Assembly (NCBI GenBank): GCA_030583925.1
Contig: CP129482.1
Span: forward strand, 2,542,001 to 2,606,000
Origin: Anaerolineales bacterium
GTDB taxonomy: Bacteria; Chloroflexota; Anaerolineae; Anaerolineales; Villigracilaceae
Length of the DNA: 64,000 bases
Direction of reading: 5' to 3'
This document shows positions 17,162 through 25,183 of this stretch, in pieces. Position numbers and translations under genes: made by a program. The stretch's first letter is position 1. Every line of letters begins with the position of its first letter. Below the pieces are notes generated by a model, which saw only the letters and a program-made list of their open reading frames with translations, ran no database searches and was not told the origin of the DNA.

Positions 17162-18013
17162 TTACTTGCCAACAGCGTCATTTCGATGCCGCAGATACAA
17201 CGCTGCGCCCGCGCACACCGCGATCACCGCCATAAAGGTCTGGTTAATGTTGATGCCCGCCACAAGAGACGCGTTCAACCGTAAAAATTCAAGCGAGAAG
17301 CGGATCACCGGGTAAGTAACAAGGTATGCAAGGAATATATCTCCGCTCTTCAGCCGGTCAGCATAGCGACGCGAGAGCCAAAGCAGAAAGAACATATTCG
17401 CTAAATTCAAAAGCGATTCATAGAGAAATAACGGATGGTAATATTCAACTTGCTCGAACCCAGGCACGCGATGAGCAGGCTCGATCCGTATCGCCCATGG
17501 GAGGTTCGTCGGCGCGCCGTAGAGTTCCTGATTGAAAAAATTTCCCCAACGGCCGATCGCCTGTCCCAGCGGAAGACTCGGCGCGGCAATATCTGCCCAT
17601 TCGGCAAAACTAAGCCCGCGCTTCCGTGAGTAGAAATACAGAACAACGGCTCCGCCGATCACCGCGCCGGGGATTCCCAGTCCGCCCTTCCACACGGAAA
17701 GGATATCTAAAAGATGAACCGTGCCGCCGGCAAAATAGGGGTTGACCAGCTCGCCCGTCGCCTGATCGAGTACCAGTTGCGATTGCATGGGCGTAAAAAT
17801 GTGCCACAGTCTCGCGCCGATCACACCGCCGATCAAGAGATAGGTCAGCAAATCCCAAACGATGACAGGATCGTAACCGCGCTGCTTGGCAGATTTCGTA
17901 GCAAGCCACGAACCCGCCACCGCGCCGAGCATCAGGATGATGCCATACCAGCGAATGACGCGCTCCGCGTCGAACAGAAAAAAGTGCATTCCATCAAATT
18001 GAAAAAAAGACAT
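17162..18013 (-). CDS. lgt: Prolipoprotein diacylglyceryl transferase
   Basis: A 283-residue integral membrane enzyme that moves diacylglyceryl from phosphatidylglycerol to the lipobox cysteine. The Lgt signature is IGRWGNFFNQELYG, containing the essential arginine and asparagines. The first conserved segment is VIRWYGIILMLGAVAGSW, and about seven helices are visible. It is 12 bases downstream of the CDP-alcohol phosphatidyltransferase, its possible lipid supplier. Lipoprotein substrates in the window include the proteins at 11382-13880 and 58320-59240, and lspA lies at 29685. Confidence 0.96.
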   Translation of the reverse strand: MSFFQFDGMHFFLFDAERVIRWYGIILMLGAVAGSWLATKSAKQRGYDPVIVWDLLTYLLIGGVIGARLWHIFTPMQSQLVLDQATGELVNPYFAGGTVHLLDILSVWKGGLGIPGAVIGGAVVLYFYSRKRGLSFAEWADIAAPSLPLGQAIGRWGNFFNQELYGAPTNLPWAIRIEPAHRVPGFEQVEYYHPLFLYESLLNLANMFFLLWLSRRYADRLKSGDIFLAYLVTYPVIRFSLEFLRLNASLVAGININQTFMAVIAVCAGAALYLRHRNDAVGK

Positions 18014-18025
18014 GGGGTGAACCCT

Positions 18026-18694
18026 TTACTTTCCCGCGCTCATCTTTTTATGCGCTTGCGCGCGCACGAACCAGATGCGTTGTAACGCGGTGATGTTTGC
18101 AAAAAGAGCGATGATACCGAGACCGATGTGGTATATCCCAAACACCAGCGACGGCGCAAGCACGAGATAGCGTTCGACGCGCGTCAGCAAGCCGACCTTT
18201 GCGCCATAGCCCAACCCCTCCGCCCGCGCTTTGACGTACGATACAAGCACAGAGCCAGCCGCCGCGACAAAGGTGAGCATCCCGCCTAACAGTTCGCCAA
18301 CATTCAAAAAGTGATACAGCAACCCACCGTAGATGATCAACTCGGAATACCGGTCGCTGACCGAATCCACGAAGGCGCCGAAATCGCTCGGCTCGCCGCG
18401 CAGGCGCGCCATCGTCCCATCCAGCGCGTCGATCGGAGTCATGATCAGCACGAAGAGTCCGCCGGTAAAGAATTCGCCGCGCGCGAGAAAATACGCGCCG
18501 ATACAATTGCCGATCATGCCAATGACGGTCATCATGTTCGGCGTGATGCCGAGGCGGTTGAAAAAATTCCCCAGCGGATCCAGCACCCACTTGAACCAGA
18601 GGCGCAGATAATCCGTGAACGTTTTTCGAGTGGACGAATCGGCGGTGGTTTTTTCCATTTTAGAATCTTTGTGATTTGTCATTTTCGCAATCAT
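18026..18694 (-). CDS. CDP-alcohol phosphatidyltransferase family protein
   Basis: A 222-residue membrane enzyme joining a CDP-linked lipid and an alcohol. The active-site pattern D-x2-D-G-x2-A-R-x8-G-x3-D-x3-D is complete in DALDGTMARLRGEPSDFGAF followed by VDSVSD. Five to six helices follow. Alternative starts lie at 18682 and 18658; none has a good ribosome site and the upstream stop of ftsK is only eight bases away. The product (phosphatidylglycerol-, inositol- or other phosphate) is not determinable. Confidence 0.92.
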   Translation of the reverse strand: MIAKMTNHKDSKMEKTTADSSTRKTFTDYLRLWFKWVLDPLGNFFNRLGITPNMMTVIGMIGNCIGAYFLARGEFFTGGLFVLIMTPIDALDGTMARLRGEPSDFGAFVDSVSDRYSELIIYGGLLYHFLNVGELLGGMLTFVAAAGSVLVSYVKARAEGLGYGAKVGLLTRVERYLVLAPSLVFGIYHIGLGIIALFANITALQRIWFVRAQAHKKMSAGK

Positions 18695-18702
18695 ATCAGG
18701 AA

Positions 18703-20892
18703 TTACGACTTGTCTTCACCGAGTTCGTCCTCATCCAACGGCGCGACCAGCACATCGCGTTCTTTGCCGCCGCCTTGCGAAGGACCAACCACTTCCATCT
18801 CCTCGAGTTGATCCAACAAACGCGCCGCACGCGGATATCCGATTCGCAGGCGTCGTTGCAACAACGAAGCGGAGGCGCGCTGACTTTGCCGCACGATCAC
18901 CACCGCCTTTTCGATCAGACTCTCGTCTTCGTTCTCTTCCGGCTCAGAGAGCAGTTTCTCCCACGGCGGCGCTTCCTTTGATTCATCCACTGCTTTCTTC
19001 CAGTGAGCGATGAGGCGTTCGATCTCCATGTCGGTGATCATCACGCCTTGTGCGCGCGTCGGCGCGCCGACTTCGGGATTCAAGAACAGCATGTCGCCGC
19101 GACCGAGCAGTGTCTCCGCGCCGGATGTATCGAGGATGACGCGGCTATCCACACCGGATGCGACGGCAAACGCCAGCCGTGACGGGAAGTTCGCCTTGAT
19201 CAAGCCGGTTACCACATCGGTTGAGGGACGCTGTGTGGCAACGATCAAATGGATGCCCGTCGCGCGCGCCATCTGCGCCAAGCGGACAAGGTTGTGTTCG
19301 GTCTGGTCCGGCGCAGACATCATCAAGTCGGCGAGTTCGTCAACCAACACGACGATGCGCGGAAGCGCGCCGCCCTCTTTCTTGCGCGAGATGCGCCGGT
19401 TATACGCTTCGAGATCACGGACGTTTGCGCCTTCCAACAAACGATAGCGATGTTCCATTTCAACAACGACCCAGCGCAGGACGCCGAGAATACGCTCGAC
19501 GTTTGTTTCCACTTTTCCATATAAATGAGGCAAGCCATTGAAGCGCAGCAACTCGACCATCTTCGAGTCGATCATCACCATTCGCAGATCTTCGGGCGGA
19601 TTGTTCATCGCAAGGCACGCCGCAATGGAGGTGATGCAAACCGATTTACCGGAACCGGTCGCGCCGGCGATGAGCAAGTGCGGCATACGCGCCAAGTCGG
19701 CAACCACCGGCTGACCGGACACATCGCGCCCCAGCGCCATCGCCAGCGGCGCGCCCACTTTGTGGAACGCGTCCGTTTCCAAAATGGAACGCATTCGCAC
19801 CACGGATGAATGCATATTCGGCACTTCGATACCGACATACGGCTTGCCCGGCACCGGCGCTTCGATGCGCAACCGTTCAGCAGACAGCGCGAGCGCAAGG
19901 TCTTTTTGCAAGGACGCGATCTGCGCGACACGCACCTTCATTTGTTGCGCCTCTTCTTCGGTCGCGCCAGGCTTCTTCATAAAACCGGGCTGTACTGCAA
20001 ATTGCGTCACGGTCGGTCCAACGCGGAAGCCGATCACCGTCGCAGCGATGCCAAACTCGGCGAGCGTTTTTTCGATCATACCGGCGGTCTGGTTGATCGT
20101 GCGTTCGTCGGGGCGCGCGTTCTGGTCGGCGAGCAAAATACTCAACGACGGCAAGCGCTCGTCGCGGTTGCGCGGCGCAGACGGTTTCTTGTCTTGTTGG
20201 TCAGCCGCGCGCAGGGATTTTCGAAATTCAGCAGGCAAGGCTGGGGATTGTTTTTTACGCGGCTGACGCGCCGGCTTTTCAGCCTTCGCTTCTTTCGCCA
20301 ATTCAGGCTGGCTCACCACTTCGACCGGCGCCTCCTCCCCCGCGACCTTCAAGAGCCAGCACTCGATCCAACCCCAGATTCCAAAACCAGCCATCAACGC
20401 GAGTATCCACAAGATCAATAAGAGCAGTGTTCCCCACAGCCGGTCGATTCGCCAGAACAAGGTGACGAGTCCCCAGCCGATGCGTCCGCCGTCCGCGCCG
20501 GCTTCCGCGCAGGTGAGCGATCCGCCTCCGATGGCGGCGAGCAGGCCTAACGTCAGAAGCGAAGCGATTTCAAGCGCGAAGACTCTCCCCCAGCCGAGTC
20601 GAGTCCCCCCGCGATACAGGCTGACGAAGCCGACATATCCAAACGCAATGACGACGAGATACGCGCCCCAGCCCAGCCACAGTGAGAGCAGGTCTGCCCA
20701 CGGCGTGAGAATCAGCCCCTGCGTGAATTTGCGGAGGGCGAGGAAGGTCATCAGCGCGGCGGCAAGCATGAAAACGCCGAAGGCATCGCGCGCGTATTTG
20801 CCGAAATGGTCATCGAAGCGCGCGAGAGTATCCAGCCAGTTACTGCGCGACTCGGGTTCGGGCGCGGGTTGTGAGCGAGGCGGGCGCTGCAT
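18703..20892 (-). CDS. ftsK: DNA translocase FtsK/SpoIIIE
   Basis: A 729-residue membrane-anchored DNA pump for chromosome segregation at division. Four N-terminal helices occupy about residues 40-190, then a short Lys/Pro-rich linker. The motor has Walker A at LIAGATGSGKSVCI and Walker B at RIVVLVDELADLM, and HLIVATQRPSTDVVTGLIKA is a family hallmark. The C-terminal gamma winged helix is present (QRASASLLQRRLRIGYPRAA). The start overlaps the stop of the upstream regulator by one base (TAATG), so the two are translated together. Confidence 0.95.
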   Translation of the reverse strand: MQRPPRSQPAPEPESRSNWLDTLARFDDHFGKYARDAFGVFMLAAALMTFLALRKFTQGLILTPWADLLSLWLGWGAYLVVIAFGYVGFVSLYRGGTRLGWGRVFALEIASLLTLGLLAAIGGGSLTCAEAGADGGRIGWGLVTLFWRIDRLWGTLLLLILWILALMAGFGIWGWIECWLLKVAGEEAPVEVVSQPELAKEAKAEKPARQPRKKQSPALPAEFRKSLRAADQQDKKPSAPRNRDERLPSLSILLADQNARPDERTINQTAGMIEKTLAEFGIAATVIGFRVGPTVTQFAVQPGFMKKPGATEEEAQQMKVRVAQIASLQKDLALALSAERLRIEAPVPGKPYVGIEVPNMHSSVVRMRSILETDAFHKVGAPLAMALGRDVSGQPVVADLARMPHLLIAGATGSGKSVCITSIAACLAMNNPPEDLRMVMIDSKMVELLRFNGLPHLYGKVETNVERILGVLRWVVVEMEHRYRLLEGANVRDLEAYNRRISRKKEGGALPRIVVLVDELADLMMSAPDQTEHNLVRLAQMARATGIHLIVATQRPSTDVVTGLIKANFPSRLAFAVASGVDSRVILDTSGAETLLGRGDMLFLNPEVGAPTRAQGVMITDMEIERLIAHWKKAVDESKEAPPWEKLLSEPEENEDESLIEKAVVIVRQSQRASASLLQRRLRIGYPRAARLLDQLEEMEVVGPSQGGGKERDVLVAPLDEDELGEDKS

Positions 20893-22820
20893 TATGCGGT
20901 TTCCCCAGCCCCTTCGGTGTGTTCCATCTCAAGGATGGCATGCGCCACGGCTTCAACAGCGACGCGTTGTTTGCGATACAAATCGGCTTCGGACATGGCA
21001 AGCCTGCCTGCGACTTCGCGCACTTTTCTGCCTTCGATGAATTTCATTTCGAGGATGTTGTACAAAATCCATTCGCTGGTGAAGTGACGGTCGCCTTCGG
21101 GCTTGACTTGATCTACGGCTTTGCGAAGAAGCGCGCGCAAGGCGTTCTGGGCGTTGCCGTCGTGTTCTTCCATCAATATTCGCACGGCGCGCAATTTCAT
21201 CAATGGGCTGTTGGTTAGTTTAGGTCCGCCCCAATAGTGCGCGAGCGCGTCCTTCACCCAATCGGCAAGTTCGGATTCGTCCGGGAGCGGCTCAGCGAGC
21301 AAGGACACACGCGTATCGTAGCGCGCGGCGGCGCGCATCCGTTGAAGCATTTCGATCTGCGGTTGCAAATCTTCGAGCGAGTGAAAAACTCGCTGTTGTA
21401 AAAGCCGGTCTTCGAGCGCAAGCGCGGCGCGGTCGGCGAGGAGCCACAATGCGTCGCGCTGGTCGCCGTCTAAGCGGTGATCGGGTTGGCGGGCAATGCC
21501 AAGTAAACCAAGCAAAGGCGGGATTTCGTCTCTATCGCCGATCTCTTTTTGCTTGCGAAGCGGAAGGATCCAGAAATTTCCCCACGTGTATTCGTTCCGG
21601 TAGCCCGCGCCGTTCAGATGAATGACCTTCAAGGCTTCGTCCAAGTTTTCGTTTTCGAGCATGGAGCGATTTCCCGCCACGAGACTCAACGTCAACTCAT
21701 CGCCATCCAACGCGGCGACGAACGCGCAGGGCGATTGCAAATGGTCGCGTACGGCGGCAAGAACGGTCTCTAAAAATTGTTGCAAGTCGCCGCGCGTGAG
21801 CAATCGCTCCTCGATGTTTTGCAAAAGTTGAAGTTCCTGGCGGTCGCGCCCATAAAACAGCAAGCGTTCCCACAGCGGAGAGAACAACGTCACCGCGTGT
21901 TCAAAGAGCAAAACCGTGACGACAACCGCCAGCGGCACAAAACCCGAATACGGTTCGCCGCCAAAGAACTCGCCAGCGCGGCGGACGAGCGTCATGGTGG
22001 TCAACGCGAGCGAGGCGGTCACCGGTCCGCGCAGGAGCCATTTGAACAAGCGGCTTTTTACGACGCGGTCGGGCCACGAGACACCAAAGAACGCGACCGC
22101 GTACGCCATCACGACCACCAGCACGGCGACGAGCAAGTTGTTGATGAAGGCGATTCCCCAAAACAAAAGGGGGTACTCCGCCGCAATGCCTGAACCAAAC
22201 AGCAAGTACGGATACGAACCGAGCGCCGGCGCGGTCGCGCCAGCCATGAGGTAGAACATCCGCCGCCTGCCGGAGGCGGTCAACATACGCGAGTAGGCGC
22301 GGATGAAGTTGTAACCCGCCCACGCGATCACGGCGAGGTAAAAAACGGTGAAGACCTGAGTCCATGGGGTGCGATGCAAATGCGGCGCGGGAAGCCCGTT
22401 CGGCACAAGCGAACCCACGAGCATACCCAATGCCAGCAAAACGACGAACCCCACCGCGATGGCATATACGAATCGCACAGCGAGTCTGCGGCGTCCGCGT
22501 GAAGGGCGTCCCGCTGTGACGAGCAACGCGTCCGAAAGATGGAGATACGCGGGCGGGAGAAAAATGATGCCGATCCATTGAAGTTCTAAAAGGAATTCGA
22601 TCCCCCGGTCCGGCACCGTTTTGGTTTGCAGGGCTTCGGTGGTGAAGACCACCACCACACACAACAAAATGATGGCAAACGAGCGCGCCACGCGGTCGCG
22701 CAAATTAAAGGAAAGCGCATACATGAACAGCGAGAACGCGGTGATCGCGATACCCGCCGTCAAAATATTGTTCAGCGTGATCAACGCCGTTAACAGCCAA
22801 TCCAGCCAGCCTTCAAACAT
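20892..22820 (-). CDS. Membrane protein with 7-TM sensor, GAF-like and C-terminal HTH-like region
   Basis: A 642-residue protein. About nine helices fill residues 10-310 in the style of histidine-kinase 7TM sensor domains. A GAF-like domain (QFLETVLAAVRDHLQSPCAF, then DRAALALEDRLLQQRVF) covers about 345-500. No histidine-kinase H-box or ATP-binding N/G boxes are present. The end, GRKVREVAGRLAMSEADLYR, reads as a helix-turn-helix. I infer a membrane-tethered regulator or scaffold. It lies between a GNAT gene (10 bases upstream) and ftsK (overlapping by one base), so its output may be tied to division or DNA segregation. Confidence 0.72.
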   Translation of the reverse strand: MFEGWLDWLLTALITLNNILTAGIAITAFSLFMYALSFNLRDRVARSFAIILLCVVVVFTTEALQTKTVPDRGIEFLLELQWIGIIFLPPAYLHLSDALLVTAGRPSRGRRRLAVRFVYAIAVGFVVLLALGMLVGSLVPNGLPAPHLHRTPWTQVFTVFYLAVIAWAGYNFIRAYSRMLTASGRRRMFYLMAGATAPALGSYPYLLFGSGIAAEYPLLFWGIAFINNLLVAVLVVVMAYAVAFFGVSWPDRVVKSRLFKWLLRGPVTASLALTTMTLVRRAGEFFGGEPYSGFVPLAVVVTVLLFEHAVTLFSPLWERLLFYGRDRQELQLLQNIEERLLTRGDLQQFLETVLAAVRDHLQSPCAFVAALDGDELTLSLVAGNRSMLENENLDEALKVIHLNGAGYRNEYTWGNFWILPLRKQKEIGDRDEIPPLLGLLGIARQPDHRLDGDQRDALWLLADRAALALEDRLLQQRVFHSLEDLQPQIEMLQRMRAAARYDTRVSLLAEPLPDESELADWVKDALAHYWGGPKLTNSPLMKLRAVRILMEEHDGNAQNALRALLRKAVDQVKPEGDRHFTSEWILYNILEMKFIEGRKVREVAGRLAMSEADLYRKQRVAVEAVAHAILEMEHTEGAGETA

Positions 22821-22829
22821 CCGTCGTCT

Positions 22830-23363
22830 CTATTTGATCGCTTTCGCAAAAAACAAAGCCACATCTTGCGTGGCATAATATTGGTCATTATACCCGCAGA
22901 ACTCATAGCCGAATTTTTGCGCGAGACGGATGCCGTTCTGATTCTTCGATTGCATTTCAAGGATAAGACGACGCACGCTTCTTTCGGACGCCCACGCATG
23001 CGCCGCCATTAGGAGAGCGGACGCGGCGCCTTTACGCCTCCACGCCGCGTCTACGACCAGATCGGTCACCCGCGCCACCGCAGAGGTTTTATCCTCCTGC
23101 GCGGATAAATACCCAACCAGCGATTTCGCATCCGACGCCACAAGGTTCAAGTCGCGGCGCGTCCAATCGTCGGCAAACGAAAAGGGACTGCGCGGGTACG
23201 CCACTTCCACCGCGCGCGGCAAACGCACCTCGCGAAAACTCGCCGCGGCTTGACCGGCTTCACGCCTCAAGTCCAACTGCCAGACGTAATCGCTCAGCGA
23301 GGTATGATCCAACGCCATCAAGCGCGGGATGTCGGTTGCAACAACGGGACGAATCTCAAACAA
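22830..23363 (-). CDS. GNAT-family N-acetyltransferase
   Basis: A 177-residue acetyltransferase. VDAAWRRKGAASALLMAAHAWA is close to the acetyl-CoA pyrophosphate-binding R/Q-x-x-G-x-A/G motif. LEMQSKNQNGIRLAQKFGYE is the usual C-terminal motif. The start is a TTG at 23363 with AAGGAG six bases before it. First gene of the run GNAT, membrane regulator, ftsK, CDP-alcohol transferase, lgt. Substrate unknown; RimI-like acetylation is one option. Confidence 0.85.
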   Translation of the reverse strand: MFEIRPVVATDIPRLMALDHTSLSDYVWQLDLRREAGQAAASFREVRLPRAVEVAYPRSPFSFADDWTRRDLNLVASDAKSLVGYLSAQEDKTSAVARVTDLVVDAAWRRKGAASALLMAAHAWASERSVRRLILEMQSKNQNGIRLAQKFGYEFCGYNDQYYATQDVALFFAKAIK

Positions 23364-23382
23364 GTTGGCTCCTTGTCACTGC

Positions 23383-23407
23383 CATAGCGGCTGAAGACGC
23401 CGCTATG
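23383..23407 (-). terminator. Hairpin between the 226-residue membrane protein gene and the GNAT gene
   Basis: A perfect 9-bp stem, CATAGCGGC with GCCGCTATG, and a 7-base loop. There is no clear T-run, so termination is only likely. Confidence 0.4.
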
Positions 23408-23433
23408 CGAGGTCATTTATTTTCTTGGGCTTA

Positions 23434-23496
23434 ACCGCAGAGACCAAAGAGAACTCAAAGTTTTTTCTCGTAATCTCTGTGAACACTGCGGCAAAG
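23434..23496. repeat. Word-like repeat (CCGCAGAGACC family)
   Basis: CCGCAGAGACCAAAGAGAAC, then TCTCTGTGAACACTGCGGC as a partial inverted arm. The related sequence GCCACAGAGACCACAGAGAC with CTCTGTGGC lies at 46725-46790. Confidence 0.7.
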
Positions 23497-23543
23497 AAGT
23501 TTTGAGCGTTCCGAACAATCAACGGCGCTACTGGGCATGAAAA

Positions 23544-24224
23544 CTACGGGTTTTCCACGCGCACGGCGATCACGCAGGGATCGAGCGTTTTACCGGCATT
23601 GTCAATCAACACGAGTTGCAAAAAATAATCTCCGTTAGCGAGCGTGGTCGTATCCCAATCTCCCAGTTTTTCGCTCTTCACAGGCTTATCTCCAGCGGAG
23701 ATCGTCGCCCAGATGTTGGTTCCCATCGCGGAAATTTCATACTTGTAAAAACCGAAGTTGGAAATACTCGCCGTGCCAGTCAACTCGATGGTCCCGCTCA
23801 CCACCGCGCCGGGCGCGGGAGTATCGAGCATGATGCTTTCAGGGTCACATCCGCTCATGCCGCTGGGAGCGGACACCACCGTAGGATTCTGCGCAGCTTG
23901 GGTCGCCGCGTCGGGAGCGAGCGTATTCGCCGGGGTGACGAGCAGGTTGAGCGTGGGAGTCGGCAGAATGTCCGAGGCTGGAAGCGCAGGGACGATGAAG
24001 GTGGCGATAAAAAATTCCGAGAAGACCAATCCTAGCACGAGTAATCCAAAGATCGTCGAACGGACTAAGCGCCGCAAAGCAAATTCACGCTCGAGCCCGT
24101 ACACCGCGTTCCGCCATTCGAGCCACGTGCGGATCATACTGCGAAGGACGAATAACCCCCACAGCGTCAACGCGATATAGATCAAAGGCTCGTTCGCGGC
24201 GAGCAGGCGATAAAAGGCATTCAT
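23544..24224 (-). CDS. Unknown membrane-anchored protein with C-terminal beta-sandwich-like domain
   Basis: A 226-residue protein with two helices (about residues 13-30 and 54-80), then a Thr/Pro/Ala-rich linker. The C-terminal half starts at SGCDPESIMLDTPAPGAVVS and contains GDWDTTTLANGDYFLQLVL, a pattern common in extracellular Ig/fibronectin-like domains of Chloroflexota surface proteins. Eleven bases downstream of the purine nucleoside phosphorylase stop, so probably co-transcribed with it. No function can be given. Confidence 0.7.
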   Translation of the reverse strand: MNAFYRLLAANEPLIYIALTLWGLFVLRSMIRTWLEWRNAVYGLEREFALRRLVRSTIFGLLVLGLVFSEFFIATFIVPALPASDILPTPTLNLLVTPANTLAPDAATQAAQNPTVVSAPSGMSGCDPESIMLDTPAPGAVVSGTIELTGTASISNFGFYKYEISAMGTNIWATISAGDKPVKSEKLGDWDTTTLANGDYFLQLVLIDNAGKTLDPCVIAVRVENP

Positions 24225-24235
24225 GTAGACGAACG

Positions 24236-25072
24236 CTAGAGCGCGCGCAACACGCCGCGGACGATCTTTTCGATCTTCGGGGTGATCACTTTGCCAGCCT
24301 CGATAACCTCCTCATGCGTTGTGACGGTTGAGCCATCGAGATTGGCTTTGTTGCTAATGCCGGAAAAGCCCAGCGCGCGCAAACCGCCATGCCGCGCCAC
24401 GATCACCTCCGGTACCGTAGACATGCCCACCGCATCCGCGCCGGCGAGTTTCAAAAAGCGCAAATCCGCCGGGCTTTCGAAGGACGGTCCGCTCAACCCG
24501 CAGTACACGCCCTCGCGCAAGGAAATTTGATTCTCCACTGCAGCTTTGCGCGCCAAATCCATCAATTTGCGATCGTACGCCTGACTCATATCCGGGAAAC
24601 GCGGACCGAGTTCGGCAATGTTGGGTCCCATCAGCGGGTTGGCGCCGGTCATCCCCATCAGGTTCAAGTTGTCGGTGATCAACATCACATCGCCCGGCAC
24701 AAACTCCGGGTTCACGCCCCCCGCAGCGTTGGTGACGATCACCATTTCAAGCCCAAGACGAATCATCACGCGCACAGGTAACGCGATCTGCGAAATGCTG
24801 TAACCTTCATAGAAGTGCACACGTCCTTGCATTACCATCACGGACTGCCCCTCCAACTCGCCGATCGCCAACCTGCCTATGTGACCCTCCACTGTAGAAC
24901 GGGGCCAATTCGGGAGATCGCCAAATGGGATGGTATCCGCTTTCTGGACTGAATCAGCCAGACTGTTCAGCCCCGAACCGAGGATCAATCCCACACGCGG
25001 ACGATAGGATGTCCGCGAGCGAATCGCATCCGCCGCCTGGTCAATTTGTTCGAGCGTCACAAACATAGTCAT
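24236..25072 (-). CDS. punA: Purine-nucleoside phosphorylase, trimeric class
   Basis: A 278-residue enzyme splitting purine nucleosides with phosphate to the free base and ribose 1-phosphate. Phosphate-site motifs are LILGSGLNSLAD and MQGRVHFYEGYS. Base-site residues lie in YCGLSGPSFESPADLRFL, GADAVGMSTVPEVIVARH and SGISNKA. An alternative start is at 25066. Length matches the trimeric mammalian-like class, not the hexameric DeoD class. Confidence 0.95.
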   Translation of the reverse strand: MTMFVTLEQIDQAADAIRSRTSYRPRVGLILGSGLNSLADSVQKADTIPFGDLPNWPRSTVEGHIGRLAIGELEGQSVMVMQGRVHFYEGYSISQIALPVRVMIRLGLEMVIVTNAAGGVNPEFVPGDVMLITDNLNLMGMTGANPLMGPNIAELGPRFPDMSQAYDRKLMDLARKAAVENQISLREGVYCGLSGPSFESPADLRFLKLAGADAVGMSTVPEVIVARHGGLRALGFSGISNKANLDGSTVTTHEEVIEAGKVITPKIEKIVRGVLRAL

Positions 25073-25183
25073 GGTATGTTCTTCTTTTCAAATAGAATTT
25101 TTAACTCGATATACCCTTGCGAAAAAATTATATCAGATTAGAGACGCATGAAGTAAAATAGCAAGCAGAGCCGCACGCGCCAC

